Shown: positions 50,785 through 59,520 of the stretch, piece by piece
Layout of the letters: each line of letters starts with the position of its first letter
Position numbering within the stretch: the first letter of the stretch is position 1
NCBI GenBank assembly: GCA_036489025.1
Contig: DASXGN010000001.1
Coordinates: 1-64,000 of the forward strand
DNA from: Dryocola sp036489025
GTDB lineage: Bacteria > Pseudomonadota > Gammaproteobacteria > Enterobacterales > Enterobacteriaceae
Reading direction: 5' to 3'
DNA length: 64,000 bases
Made by a program: the position numbers and the translations under genes
The notes under the pieces: generated by a model
Database searches by the model: none
The model's input: only the letters and a program-made list of their open reading frames with translations
Told to the model about the DNA's origin: nothing

Positions 50785-50810
50785 CTTCTCATAGTCGAAA
50801 AAAGCGTGCG

Positions 50811-51761
50811 CTATTCTACTTCACGAACATCCACACGCAGCTCGCGCGGAACTTCAAACACGATGTTTTCTTCGCGCCCCGTCAGCTCACGGGTTTCGCT
50901 GCCGCCCAGCTCACGCAGGCGGGCCAGCACGTTCTGCACCAGAATATCCGGGGCGGATGCGCCTGCGGTCACGCCCACGCAGCCCGCGCCTTTCACCCAC
51001 TCTTCCTGGATGTCCGTCGCATCGTCAATCAGATAGGCTGCTTTGCCCATCCGCTGCGCAAGTTCGGCGAGGCGGTTAGAGTTGGACGAGTTTTTAGAGC
51101 CAACAACCAGCACCACGTCCGCTTCATCAGCCAGCGCGCGCACGGCTTCCTGGCGGTTGGTGGTGGCGTAGCAAATGTCGTCTTTGCGCGGCCCGATGAT
51201 TTTCGGGAAGCGGTTGCGCAGCGCGTCAATGACGTCGGAAGTGTCGTCCACGGAGAGCGTGGTTTGGGTCATAAACGACAGGCGCGCTTCGTCTTTCACG
51301 TTCAGCTTGCTGACGTCTTCCGGCGATTCCACCAGATACATTCCCCCTTTCGGGTTGCTGTACTGGCCCATAGTGCCTTCCACTTCCGGGTGGCCCGCGT
51401 GGCCAATCAGAATAGATTCTTCACCGCGGCGGCTGGCGCGCGCCACTTCCATATGCACTTTGGTGACCAGCGGGCAGGTCGCGTCAAAGACCGTCAAATC
51501 ACGGCCTTTGGCTTCGTTACGCACCGCCTGGGAAACCCCGTGCGCCGAGAAAATCAGGATTGCGCCGTCCGGCACTTCACCGATCTGCTCGATGAAAATC
51601 GCCCCTCGTTCACGCAGGCTGTCTACCACGTAGCGGTTATGCACCACTTCATGGCGGACGTAAATTGGCGCGCCGTAAATAGCCAGCGCGTTTTCAACAA
51701 TGCTGATAGCGCGGTCTACCCCGGCACAAAAGCCGCGTGGGTTAGCCAACAGGATCTGCAT
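50811..51761 (-). CDS. ispH: IspH, HMBPP reductase
   Basis: The 316-residue iron-sulphur enzyme has the E. coli length and makes IPP and DMAPP, the last step of the MEP pathway. The three cluster cysteines are visible in PRGFCAGVDRAI (Cys12), DATCPLVTKVH (about Cys96) and GAGCVGVTAGASAPD (Cys197 region). The catalytic Glu is in the family position. Its start overlaps the end of fkpB by 20 bases. Confidence 0.97.
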   Translation of the reverse strand: MQILLANPRGFCAGVDRAISIVENALAIYGAPIYVRHEVVHNRYVVDSLRERGAIFIEQIGEVPDGAILIFSAHGVSQAVRNEAKGRDLTVFDATCPLVTKVHMEVARASRRGEESILIGHAGHPEVEGTMGQYSNPKGGMYLVESPEDVSKLNVKDEARLSFMTQTTLSVDDTSDVIDALRNRFPKIIGPRKDDICYATTNRQEAVRALADEADVVLVVGSKNSSNSNRLAELAQRMGKAAYLIDDATDIQEEWVKGAGCVGVTAGASAPDILVQNVLARLRELGGSETRELTGREENIVFEVPRELRVDVREVE

Positions 51762-52212
51762 TCAACGCCTCCAGTACCGGATTAATTTCCAGCACTTCGA
51801 TATCAAAATGAAGGGTTTGCCCGGCGAGCGGATGGTTGAAATCAACGGTGATCGAGTCACCGTTTATTTCGCGTACGACGCCCGGCATCTCGCTGCCATC
51901 CATTGCGGTGAAAAGCATAATCGCGCCCGGTTCAGGCTCGCCCGCGTCCACGAATTCGCGGCGCGAGAAATACTGAATCATGTCCGGACTGGGGATACCA
52001 AACGCGGATTCAGGAGCCAGCGAAAAGGCTTTCTTATCGCCGGCTTTCAGACCGACAAGCTGATCTTCCAGGCCTGGCGACAGCGTTTCGTCGCCCAGCG
52101 TAAAGAGCGCTGGTTTCCCGTTATTACGGGTGGACTCAGCGGTGGAACCATCTTCGAGTTTCAGCGTGAAATGCACCAGAACCCGGCTGTTGGCCTGTAT
52201 AGATTCAGCCAT
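51742..52212 (-). CDS. fkpB: FkpB, FKBP-type prolyl isomerase
   Basis: The 156-residue SlpA-type FKBP has the pattern VLVHFTLKLEDGSTAESTRN, the inserted flap domain (AFGIPSPDMIQYFSRREFVD) and GDSITVDFNHPLAGQTLHFD. It is slightly longer than the E. coli protein (149) because of a C-terminal LNADPVG, whose codons overlap ispH. It lies 3 bases after lspA in the ribF-ileS-lspA-fkpB-ispH operon. Confidence 0.95.
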   Translation of the reverse strand: MAESIQANSRVLVHFTLKLEDGSTAESTRNNGKPALFTLGDETLSPGLEDQLVGLKAGDKKAFSLAPESAFGIPSPDMIQYFSRREFVDAGEPEPGAIMLFTAMDGSEMPGVVREINGDSITVDFNHPLAGQTLHFDIEVLEINPVLEALNADPVG

Positions 52213-52215
52213 TGA

Positions 52216-52722
52216 TTACCCTTTTTGCTTTGCGGGCTTGTCGGAAGAGACAAAGAACCCTTCCAGGACAATGAGCGCCGCACCGATACAAATTGCCGTA
52301 TCGGCCAGATTAAACGTGGCAAAGTGCCAGTCGCCGACATAAAAATCGATCATGTCGACCACAAAACCGTGCCACAGCCTGTCGAACAGGTTGCCCAGCG
52401 CGCCGCCAATAATTAAAGCATAGGCGATATTATTGAGCTTCTGGCTCGCTTTCGCGCGGTACATCATCACCGCCAGCACGACGCAGATACCTATCGCGAT
52501 ACCGGCGAAGAACCAGCGCTGCCAGCCGCCTTTGTCCGCCAGGAAGCTAAACGCCGCGCCGTAGTTACGGGCGTAGTGCAGATTGAGCGACGGGAACAGC
52601 GATACGGTGTCCCCCAGCATGAAATGCTGGAGGATCAGGTACTTGCTGCCCAAATCGACGATCAGAACCACGATCACCAGCCACAGCCAGCGCAGGCCGG
52701 TCGAAAGAATCGGTTTGCTCAT
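52216..52722 (-). CDS. lspA: LspA, lipoprotein signal peptidase
   Basis: The 168-residue aspartic protease of the inner membrane has four hydrophobic segments. The catalytic aspartates lie in GNLFDRLWHGFVVDMIDFY. It removes signal peptides from prolipoproteins such as the YgdI-like protein in this window. Its ATG shares one base with the ileS stop, so it is translationally coupled. Confidence 0.96.
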   Translation of the reverse strand: MSKPILSTGLRWLWLVIVVLIVDLGSKYLILQHFMLGDTVSLFPSLNLHYARNYGAAFSFLADKGGWQRWFFAGIAIGICVVLAVMMYRAKASQKLNNIAYALIIGGALGNLFDRLWHGFVVDMIDFYVGDWHFATFNLADTAICIGAALIVLEGFFVSSDKPAKQKG

Positions 52723-55538
52723 CAGGCGAACTTACGTTTTTCGCCGTCACCGGCTACGTTGCTGACACAGCGGCCGCAGATTTCTGCGTGTTCCGCTACC
52801 TGACCGACATCGGTGGTGTAATGCCAGCAGCGCGGGCACTTCTCACCGTCGGCCTTACGCAGGGCAATCTTCAGCCCTTTCAGGATTTCACTCTGCTGGG
52901 CCTCATCCGTGGCCTGCGCATAATCGGCAACTTCCGCCCCGGAGGTCAACAGGACAAATCGTAATTCATCGCCCAGGCTGTTCAGCTTCGCCGCCAGTTC
53001 GCGGTCCGCGTACAGGGTGACTGCCGCTTCCAGAGAACCGCCCACGCGCTTGTCAGCACGCGCCTGTTCGATAACCTTGTTAACTTCGCCACGCACGGTC
53101 AGCAGCGTATCCCAGTAATCGTTGTTCATCGCGTCGCTGTCGGCCAGGCCGAACAGGCCTGCGTACCAAACGCCGGTGAAGACGTACTGCTCGCGTTTGC
53201 CCGGTAGGTAGCCCCAGATTTCATCTGCGGTGAACGACATGATCGGCGCCATCCAGCGAACCAGCGCTTCGGAGATATGGTACAGCGCGGTCTGGCAGCT
53301 GCGGCGCGCCACGCTGTCCGCTTTCGCGGTGTACTGGCGGTCTTTGATAATGTCGAGGTAGAACGAGCCCATTTCAACGGAGCAGAAGCGCATCAGGCGC
53401 TGCACCACTTCGTGGAAGTCATAGCTTTCGTAGGAGGCGAGGATATCGGCCTGCGCTTCCTGAGCACAGCCTACCGCCCAGCGATCGAGCCGAACCATGT
53501 CTTCCGGTTTCACCATATCGGTTTCCGGATTAAACCCGTTCAGGTTAGCCAGCAGGAAGCGAGCGGTGTTACGGATGCGACGATAAGAATCGGCGGCACG
53601 TTTGAGGATTTCGTCGGAAACCGCCATTTCGCCGGTGTAGTCGGTGGAGGCAACCCACAGGCGCAGAATGTCGGCACCCAGCTTATTCATCACGTCCTGC
53701 GGAGAAACGGTATTGCCGATGGACTTGGACATTTTGCGGCCCTGACCATCCACGGTGAAGCCGTGGGTCAGCACCTGACGGTAAGGCGCTTTGCCTTTCA
53801 TCGCCGTGGAGATCATCAGCGAGGACATAAACCAGCCGCGGTGCTGATCCGAACCTTCCAGATACATATCCGCCGTGTGGCCGCCGAACTCAGGGCGCAC
53901 GTCAACCACGGAAGAGTGCGTTGAACCGGAGTCGAACCACACGTCCAGCGTATCCGGCACTTTGATGTAGCTATCCGCGTCGTCACCCATGATGTCGCGC
54001 GGATCGAGATCCCACCACGCCTGGATGCCGTCTTGTTCTACGCGCTTCGCCACTTCTTCCATCAGCTCCAGCGTACGCGGGTGCAGCTGCTCGGTATCTT
54101 TATGGACGAACAGGGACATCGGCACGCCCCAGGTACGCTGACGGGAAATACACCAGTCAGGACGGTTTGCCACCATGGATTCGATACGCGCCTGGCCCCA
54201 GTCAGGGATCCACTGCACGCCTTTGATTTCTTTCAGGGACTGCTCGCGCAGGCCTTTTTGGTCCATGCTGATAAACCACTGCGGGGTGGCGCGGAAAATA
54301 ATTGGCGTTTTGTGACGCCAGCAGTGCGGGTAGCTGTGCAGCAGTTTTTCAACGTGCAGCAGAGCGCCTTTATCGCGCAGGATGTTAACGATCAGGTCAT
54401 TCGCTTTGAAGACCTGCACGCCGTCCAGACCTTCGTAGGTGCCAGGCAGGTAGCAACCGTCCGGGCCAACCGGGTTAGCGGTTTCCAGGCCGTATTTCTG
54501 ACCGATAACGTAATCGTCCGGGCCGTGGCCAGGCGCCGTGTGAACCGCACCGGTACCGGCATCCAGAGTCACGTGGTCGCCCAAAATCGCAGGCACGTCG
54601 AAGTCGAGGAACGGGTGTTTGAAGCGCATCAGGTCCAGCTCAGCGCCTTTAGCGGTGCCGAGAACGGTCCATTCGGTGATACCAGCGCGCTTCATGACGC
54701 TTTCGATAAGATCTTTAGCCAGAATCAGCGCCTGGCCTTCAACCTGTACCAGCGCGTATTCGAATTCAGCGTTCAGAGAAACCGCGCGGTTTGCAGGCAG
54801 GGTCCACGGCGTGGTGGTCCAGATAACCAGAGAAACCGGGCCGGAAACCTGCGCGACGCCGAATTTGGCTTTTACCGCATCGGCATCAACGGCGTGGAAC
54901 GCCACGTCGATGGATGGGGAAGTTTTGTCGTAGTACTCCACTTCCGCTTCAGCCAGCGCTGAACGGCAGTCGACACACCAGTGCACCGGTTTTGCCCCTT
55001 TGTGAAGGTGGCCGTTGCCGATGATTTTGCCGAGCGCGCGAATGATGTTCGCTTCGGTGTTGAAATCCATGGTCAGATACGGACGAGACCAGTCGCCCAG
55101 CACGCCCAGACGGATGAAGTCTTCACGCTGGCCATTAACCTGCTCTGCCGCGTATTTGCGGCATTCTGCACGAAATTCCGCCGCAGAGACTTTCTCGCCC
55201 GGCTTGCCGATAAGCTGCTCAACTTTCAGCTCGATGGGCAGACCGTGGCAGTCCCAGCCCGGCACGTACGGAGAATCAAAATCGGAAAGCCCTTTGGACT
55301 TGACGATAATGTCTTTCAGAATCTTGTTAACCGAGTGACCAATGTGAATGCTGCCGTTCGCGTAAGGAGGGCCGTCATGCAGGATGAAGGATTTTTTGCC
55401 TTTTTTTGCATTACGGATGATGCCGTACAGATCATCACCGTTCCAGCGCGCCAGCATGCCCGGTTCGCGTTTGGCGAGATCGCCACGCATCGGGAACCCT
55501 GTTTCCGGCAGGTTCAGGGTAGATTTAAAGTCACTCAT
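52722..55538 (-). CDS. ileS: IleS, isoleucyl-tRNA synthetase
   Basis: The 938-residue class I synthetase has the same length as in E. coli. The HIGH motif is in NGSIHIGHSVNK (about 58-69), KMSKS in GRKMSKSIGN (about 600-609), the editing CP1 domain lies between them, and zinc-binding cysteines occur in CPRCWHY and CGRCVSNV near the C-terminus. It follows ribF by 39 bp and overlaps lspA by one base. Confidence 0.97.
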   Translation of the reverse strand: MSDFKSTLNLPETGFPMRGDLAKREPGMLARWNGDDLYGIIRNAKKGKKSFILHDGPPYANGSIHIGHSVNKILKDIIVKSKGLSDFDSPYVPGWDCHGLPIELKVEQLIGKPGEKVSAAEFRAECRKYAAEQVNGQREDFIRLGVLGDWSRPYLTMDFNTEANIIRALGKIIGNGHLHKGAKPVHWCVDCRSALAEAEVEYYDKTSPSIDVAFHAVDADAVKAKFGVAQVSGPVSLVIWTTTPWTLPANRAVSLNAEFEYALVQVEGQALILAKDLIESVMKRAGITEWTVLGTAKGAELDLMRFKHPFLDFDVPAILGDHVTLDAGTGAVHTAPGHGPDDYVIGQKYGLETANPVGPDGCYLPGTYEGLDGVQVFKANDLIVNILRDKGALLHVEKLLHSYPHCWRHKTPIIFRATPQWFISMDQKGLREQSLKEIKGVQWIPDWGQARIESMVANRPDWCISRQRTWGVPMSLFVHKDTEQLHPRTLELMEEVAKRVEQDGIQAWWDLDPRDIMGDDADSYIKVPDTLDVWFDSGSTHSSVVDVRPEFGGHTADMYLEGSDQHRGWFMSSLMISTAMKGKAPYRQVLTHGFTVDGQGRKMSKSIGNTVSPQDVMNKLGADILRLWVASTDYTGEMAVSDEILKRAADSYRRIRNTARFLLANLNGFNPETDMVKPEDMVRLDRWAVGCAQEAQADILASYESYDFHEVVQRLMRFCSVEMGSFYLDIIKDRQYTAKADSVARRSCQTALYHISEALVRWMAPIMSFTADEIWGYLPGKREQYVFTGVWYAGLFGLADSDAMNNDYWDTLLTVRGEVNKVIEQARADKRVGGSLEAAVTLYADRELAAKLNSLGDELRFVLLTSGAEVADYAQATDEAQQSEILKGLKIALRKADGEKCPRCWHYTTDVGQVAEHAEICGRCVSNVAGDGEKRKFA

Positions 55539-55577
55539 TAGATTCTCGGTTCCGTATCGGTGTTGAGGAAAGTCTGC

Positions 55578-56510
55578 TCAGGTTCTTGACCCGAAAAACT
55601 CGCGGGCGGTTACCACGTCTTTTGCGATCTGCGCCTTGAGTTCATCAAGCGAGGCAAATCGCTGTTCATTGCGTATCTTTTTACGCAGCACCACATCTAT
55701 ATGGCGTCCATATAGGTCCATTGCAACGTCCAGCAAGTGGACTTCTAACTGCTGGCGCATCCCCGCCACCGTAGGGCGGGTGCCAATATTGGCTACGCCA
55801 GGAAGCAGCTTATCGCCGAGGCCCGCTACTTCTACCGCATAAACCCCTTTGACCGGGGAAACCTGACGACGCAGCGGTAAGTTCGCCGTCGGGAAGCCGA
55901 TGGTGCGCCCCAGCTCATCTCCGTGAACGACGCGTCCGGAGATAGTAAACGGGTGACCAAGCAGGCTTTGAGCAAGCTCGAGGTCGTCATCAGCCAGCGC
56001 CTGGCGAACCGCCGTGCTGCTGATGCGGATGCCGCCTTCGCAATAAGTTTGCGTACTGGTGACGTCAAAGCCGTATTCCAGGCCAGCCTTCTGTAATAAC
56101 AAGAAATCCCCCTGGCGACCAGCGCCAAAGCGGAAATCATCCCCGACGGCGAGAAATTTCACCCCGAGGCGGTCAACCAGCAGATCGCTGACAAAGTTTT
56201 GCGCCGTCAGTGCAGCAAAACGGCGGTCAAATCGGACGCAAAGCACGGAGTCCACGCCGCATTCGGCCAGATAGCGCAGCTTCTCACGCAGCCTGGTCAG
56301 GCGCGCGGGCGATTTACCGGCGGCAAAAAGCTCCAGCGGCTGCGGCTCGAAGATCATGACCATCACCGGAAGATTGCGCGCACGCCCTTCCGCACACAGC
56401 CCTTGTAGCAGAGACTTGTGGCCTCGATGCACGCCATCAAAGTTGCCAATGGTGAGAACACACCCGTGGTCATTCTGGCGTAAATTATGTATGCCGCGTA
56501 TCAGCTTCAT
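55578..56510 (-). CDS. ribF: RibF, riboflavin kinase and FAD synthetase
   Basis: The 310-residue bifunctional enzyme has an N-terminal FMN adenylyltransferase domain (about 1-185: LTIGNFDGVHRGHKSLLQ, AVGDDFRFGAGRQGDF, ISSTAVRQAL). A C-terminal riboflavin kinase domain follows (about 186-310: GRTIGFPTANLPL, GVANIGTRPTV, EVHLLD). It is the first gene of the ribF-ileS-lspA-fkpB-ispH operon and is divergent from rpsT. Confidence 0.96.
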   Translation of the reverse strand: MKLIRGIHNLRQNDHGCVLTIGNFDGVHRGHKSLLQGLCAEGRARNLPVMVMIFEPQPLELFAAGKSPARLTRLREKLRYLAECGVDSVLCVRFDRRFAALTAQNFVSDLLVDRLGVKFLAVGDDFRFGAGRQGDFLLLQKAGLEYGFDVTSTQTYCEGGIRISSTAVRQALADDDLELAQSLLGHPFTISGRVVHGDELGRTIGFPTANLPLRRQVSPVKGVYAVEVAGLGDKLLPGVANIGTRPTVAGMRQQLEVHLLDVAMDLYGRHIDVVLRKKIRNEQRFASLDELKAQIAKDVVTAREFFGSRT

Positions 56511-56761
56511 GGCTGGCTCAAAACAGTGGAAATCGGCGGATTATATCAACTACCAAGGTGAAGGTTAACCAGCGATTGCCGCCTTTGGCATAAAGCTTTA
56601 AGGATTTCATTACGCTGAGGGCCGGTTTCAGCCAGAAGAGGCTTCATTGAACGAATTTTGTTAGCGAAAGGCTGTATTCGCCGCCGTGAAGCTGGTAGAA
56701 TCCGCGCCATCACAACGTAAGAGGTGTCGTCAGTTTAACGACGCTTATTTGCACAAATCCA

Positions 56762-56790
56762 TTGACAAAAGAAGGCTAACCGGGCATATT
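56762..56790 (+). promoter_or_regulatory. rpsT promoter P2
   Basis: TTGACA (56762-56767) and CATATT (56785-56790) are separated by 17 bases. The segment is nearly identical to E. coli rpsT P2. A second promoter (P1) with TAGAAT at about 56696-56701 is likely, as in E. coli. The 327 bp between ribF and rpsT hold these promoters and no gene. Confidence 0.85.
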
Positions 56791-56837
56791 CCTCGGCCTT
56801 TGAATTGTCCACATAGATCATATTTGGGAGTTGGACC

Positions 56838-57101
56838 TTGGCTAATATCAAATCAGCTAAGAAACGTGCTGTACAGTCTGAAAAGGCTCGTAAGCACAAC
56901 GCAAGCCGTCGCTCTATGATGCGTACTTTCATCAAGAAAGTATACGCAGCGATTGAAACTGGCGATAAAGCTGCTGCACAGAAAGCATTTAACGAAATGC
57001 AACCAATCGTGGACCGTCAGGCTAGCAAAGGTCTGATCCACAAAAACAAAGCTGCGCGTCATAAGGCTAACCTTACTGCGCAAATCAACAAACTGGCTTA
57101 A
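56838..57101 (+). CDS. rpsT: RpsT, 30S ribosomal protein S20 (TTG start)
   Basis: The 87-residue basic protein is S20 (ANIKSAKKRAVQSEKARKHN, ASRRSMMRTFIKKVYAAIE, SKGLIHKNKAARHKANL). It starts with TTG at 56838 behind GGGAGTTGGACC; the same rare start in E. coli underlies autogenous control of S20 translation. It is monocistronic, divergent from ribF. Confidence 0.97.
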   Translation: MANIKSAKKRAVQSEKARKHNASRRSMMRTFIKKVYAAIETGDKAAAQKAFNEMQPIVDRQASKGLIHKNKAARHKANLTAQINKLA

Positions 57102-57123
57102 TCGCTTTTTTGTTGTCAGCTTT

Positions 57124-57153
57124 GAAAAAAACCGGCTAACGCCGGTTTTTTTA
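57124..57153. terminator. Terminator between rpsT and nhaR
   Basis: AACCGGC (57130-57136) and GCCGGTT (57141-57147) with loop TAAC are flanked by an A run and a T run, which allows termination in both directions. Confidence 0.9.
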
Positions 57154-57169
57154 TGTCTGAAATTTGGCG

Positions 57170-58057
57170 CTACTTAAACAGTGCCGAGTAATCACGGTTA
57201 CAAACGCGCTGCACCGCCGGATGTTGAATCATGCGCTCGGCAAAAATGGCGTGGTACTCTTCCATCACGTTCTCAATCCGCCCGATCTCCACGATATTTT
57301 CATCGTTATAAATATCCTGCCCGTAAAGCGTCGGTGCCACGAAGATGGCGTTGTGCGCGGCGCCAAAAGCTTTCATTAGCGCAGCATCGTCAAACTCACC
57401 GAGGATCTCCACCTTCAGGCCCTGGCTGTTAATCCAGTTGAGAATTTTGCGGCCCAGCATTGAGCGACGGCCGGGGATCAGCAAACGCCGGGTTTCCAGA
57501 CAGGCCGGGAAAGGCATATCCGGCAGCGGATTCTGCGACCAGAAGCTAATCCCGCACTCGCCGATTTTGACGGAAAACAGGCCTTCCTGCTGGGTTGAAT
57601 CAATCGGGCAGTCGGAGATAATCATGTCCAGCTTGTGCTGGCTGAGCTGTTCGAGCAGCATTTCGTGGGTCGATTCAAAGCAGCGCAGGTGAATTTGCTC
57701 GTCTTCGACGACGGCCGCATCCAGCACGCCGCTGACCAGCCGCTTGGAGAGCGCATCGGCAATCCCCACGTCGAACAGCAGGCTGGATTCTTTACGGTAG
57801 TTCACGATATCCAGCATCTCCTGGCTTAAGGTGAACATGCGGTCCGCATAGCGAAACACCAGTTGCCCAAGCTCTGAAGGTTCCAGCCCGCGCCCTTTGC
57901 GCTTAAACAGCTTGCCGTCCAGACGTTCTTCCAGCGCTTTAATTTGCCCGGTGATGGTTTGCGGCGTCAGGAATAAAGCTTCGGCGGCACCCACCACCGA
58001 GCCTTCTTTACAGACGTGCCAGAAATAGTAGAGATGGTTGTAATTGATATGGGACAC
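57170..58057 (-). CDS. nhaR: NhaR, LysR-type regulator of nhaA
   Basis: The 295-residue LysR protein has its helix-turn-helix at NHLYYFWHVCKEGSVVGAAE, followed by LFLTPQTITGQIKALEERL, and a substrate-binding domain from about 90. It activates nhaA (and osmC and pga genes in E. coli) in response to sodium. I chose the GTG at 58057 (SHINYNHLYYF after the start), which aligns with E. coli and has GGGAG about 10 bases upstream; the ATG at 58087 has no ribosome binding site. It is 66 bp after nhaA on the same strand. Confidence 0.94.
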   Translation of the reverse strand: MSHINYNHLYYFWHVCKEGSVVGAAEALFLTPQTITGQIKALEERLDGKLFKRKGRGLEPSELGQLVFRYADRMFTLSQEMLDIVNYRKESSLLFDVGIADALSKRLVSGVLDAAVVEDEQIHLRCFESTHEMLLEQLSQHKLDMIISDCPIDSTQQEGLFSVKIGECGISFWSQNPLPDMPFPACLETRRLLIPGRRSMLGRKILNWINSQGLKVEILGEFDDAALMKAFGAAHNAIFVAPTLYGQDIYNDENIVEIGRIENVMEEYHAIFAERMIQHPAVQRVCNRDYSALFK

Positions 58058-58123
58058 GCGGTTTTCACTCCCTGATAAATTATCCATTGGCTGGCGGCAA
58101 ACGACGCCGCCAGCGGTGAAAAG

Positions 58124-59302
58124 TTAGTGCTGAATTTGTGCTGATGAGAAACGGCTTCTGAGCATACTGTACCCCACCACCGCGGAAAGCAACGATCCCA
58201 GCAGGATGCCAAGCTTCGCCCAGGTAATCAGCGCCGGGTCAACGCTGCTGAAGGCCAACGAAGCGATAAAGATCGACATGGTAAAACCAATGCCGCACAG
58301 CACGCCCACGGCCATGATGTCTCTGCCGGTTGTTCCTTCCGGCAGGCTCGCCAGTTTGAGCTTCACCGCGGCCCAGCAGAAAAGGCTGATACCCAGCGGC
58401 TTACCGATAAACAGACCGGCAATAATCCCCATCGGCAACAGCGATGTCAGGCCCTCGACGGTCACGCCGCTCAGCGATACGCCCGCGTTGGCAAAGGCGA
58501 ACAGCGGCAGGATCAAAAATGCGACCCAGGGATGCAGCACGTGCTCCAGCTCGCGCGCCGGCGATCGGCCATCTTTCTCCTTAAGCGGGATCAGGAAGCC
58601 GATGATCACCCCGGCGAGCGTAGCGTGGACGCCGGACTTCAGTACCGCCGTCCACAGCACAAGCCCCACCAGAATATACAGCCCCGTCCGACGAACGTTG
58701 CAAGCGTTCAGCAGCACCATCACGGCAATGGCACCCGCGGCAACGGCCAGCGAAAGCAAAGAGAGGTCGCTGGTATAGAACAGCGCGATAATCACAATCG
58801 CCCCGAGATCGTCGATGATAGCCAGCGCCATCAGGAAGACTTTCAGCGCGACCGGCACGCGGTTGCCCAGCAGCGCCAGAATGCCCAGCGCGAAGGCAAT
58901 ATCTGTGGCGGCCGGAATGGCCCAGCCTTCACGGGTAACAGGATCCTGATAGTTAAAGGCCAGATACAGAACCGCCGGCACAACCATGCCGCCCAGTGCG
59001 GCAATCACCGGGAACGAAGCCTGCCGGCGGCTGGCCAGCGAGCCTTCAACCATTTCGCGTTTCACTTCCAGGCCAATCATCAGAAAGAAGATAGCCATCA
59101 GCGCATCGTTGACCCACAGCAGCAGGTTTTTACTGATATCGAGAGAACCAATGCGCACTTCGACCGGCGTTTCTAAAAATGCCTGATAAAAGCCGCTGGT
59201 CGCGTCGAGGTTAGCCAGAATCATTGCCGCAGAGGCGGCAAGTATTAGCAGAATGCCGCCAGCGGCATCACCATGGAAAAAGCGTTGTAGTGTTTTGGTC
59301 AT
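58124..59302 (-). CDS. nhaA: NhaA, sodium/proton antiporter
   Basis: The 392-residue inner membrane antiporter (E. coli 388) has about 12 hydrophobic segments. The key acidic residues are present in PAATDIAFALGIL (Asp133 region) and LAIIDDLGAIVI (Asp163-Asp164 pair). It exports sodium and lithium and helps pH homeostasis. It is co-transcribed with nhaR and lies 218 bp downstream of dnaJ on the same strand; that gap holds the dnaJ terminator and the nhaA promoter. Confidence 0.96.
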   Translation of the reverse strand: MTKTLQRFFHGDAAGGILLILAASAAMILANLDATSGFYQAFLETPVEVRIGSLDISKNLLLWVNDALMAIFFLMIGLEVKREMVEGSLASRRQASFPVIAALGGMVVPAVLYLAFNYQDPVTREGWAIPAATDIAFALGILALLGNRVPVALKVFLMALAIIDDLGAIVIIALFYTSDLSLLSLAVAAGAIAVMVLLNACNVRRTGLYILVGLVLWTAVLKSGVHATLAGVIIGFLIPLKEKDGRSPARELEHVLHPWVAFLILPLFAFANAGVSLSGVTVEGLTSLLPMGIIAGLFIGKPLGISLFCWAAVKLKLASLPEGTTGRDIMAVGVLCGIGFTMSIFIASLAFSSVDPALITWAKLGILLGSLLSAVVGYSMLRSRFSSAQIQH

Positions 59303-59458
59303 TCTTTCATCCTACATTTAAGCAGCGCAAACATTTAAGCCACTAATAGGTCGTCAAAATAACACCCGAGATAGCTCGATAAAAGCAGATTAAAATGCAG
59401 ATATAGATCGCAAAAACCGAACATACAAGTTAACGCCATTAATATGAACGTCTGAAAT

Positions 59459-59499
59459 GAAAAAACCTGAACCAACGTTAGCCGATCCAGGTTTTTATT
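59459..59499. terminator. Terminator downstream of dnaJ
   Basis: AAAAACCTG (59461-59469) and the matching CCAGGTTTTT (59487-59496) bracket an 18 base loop, with T-rich tracts in both directions. On the minus strand it ends the dnaK-dnaJ message. Confidence 0.65.
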
Positions 59500-59520
59500 T
59501 ATTAAGCATGACGCAATGAT

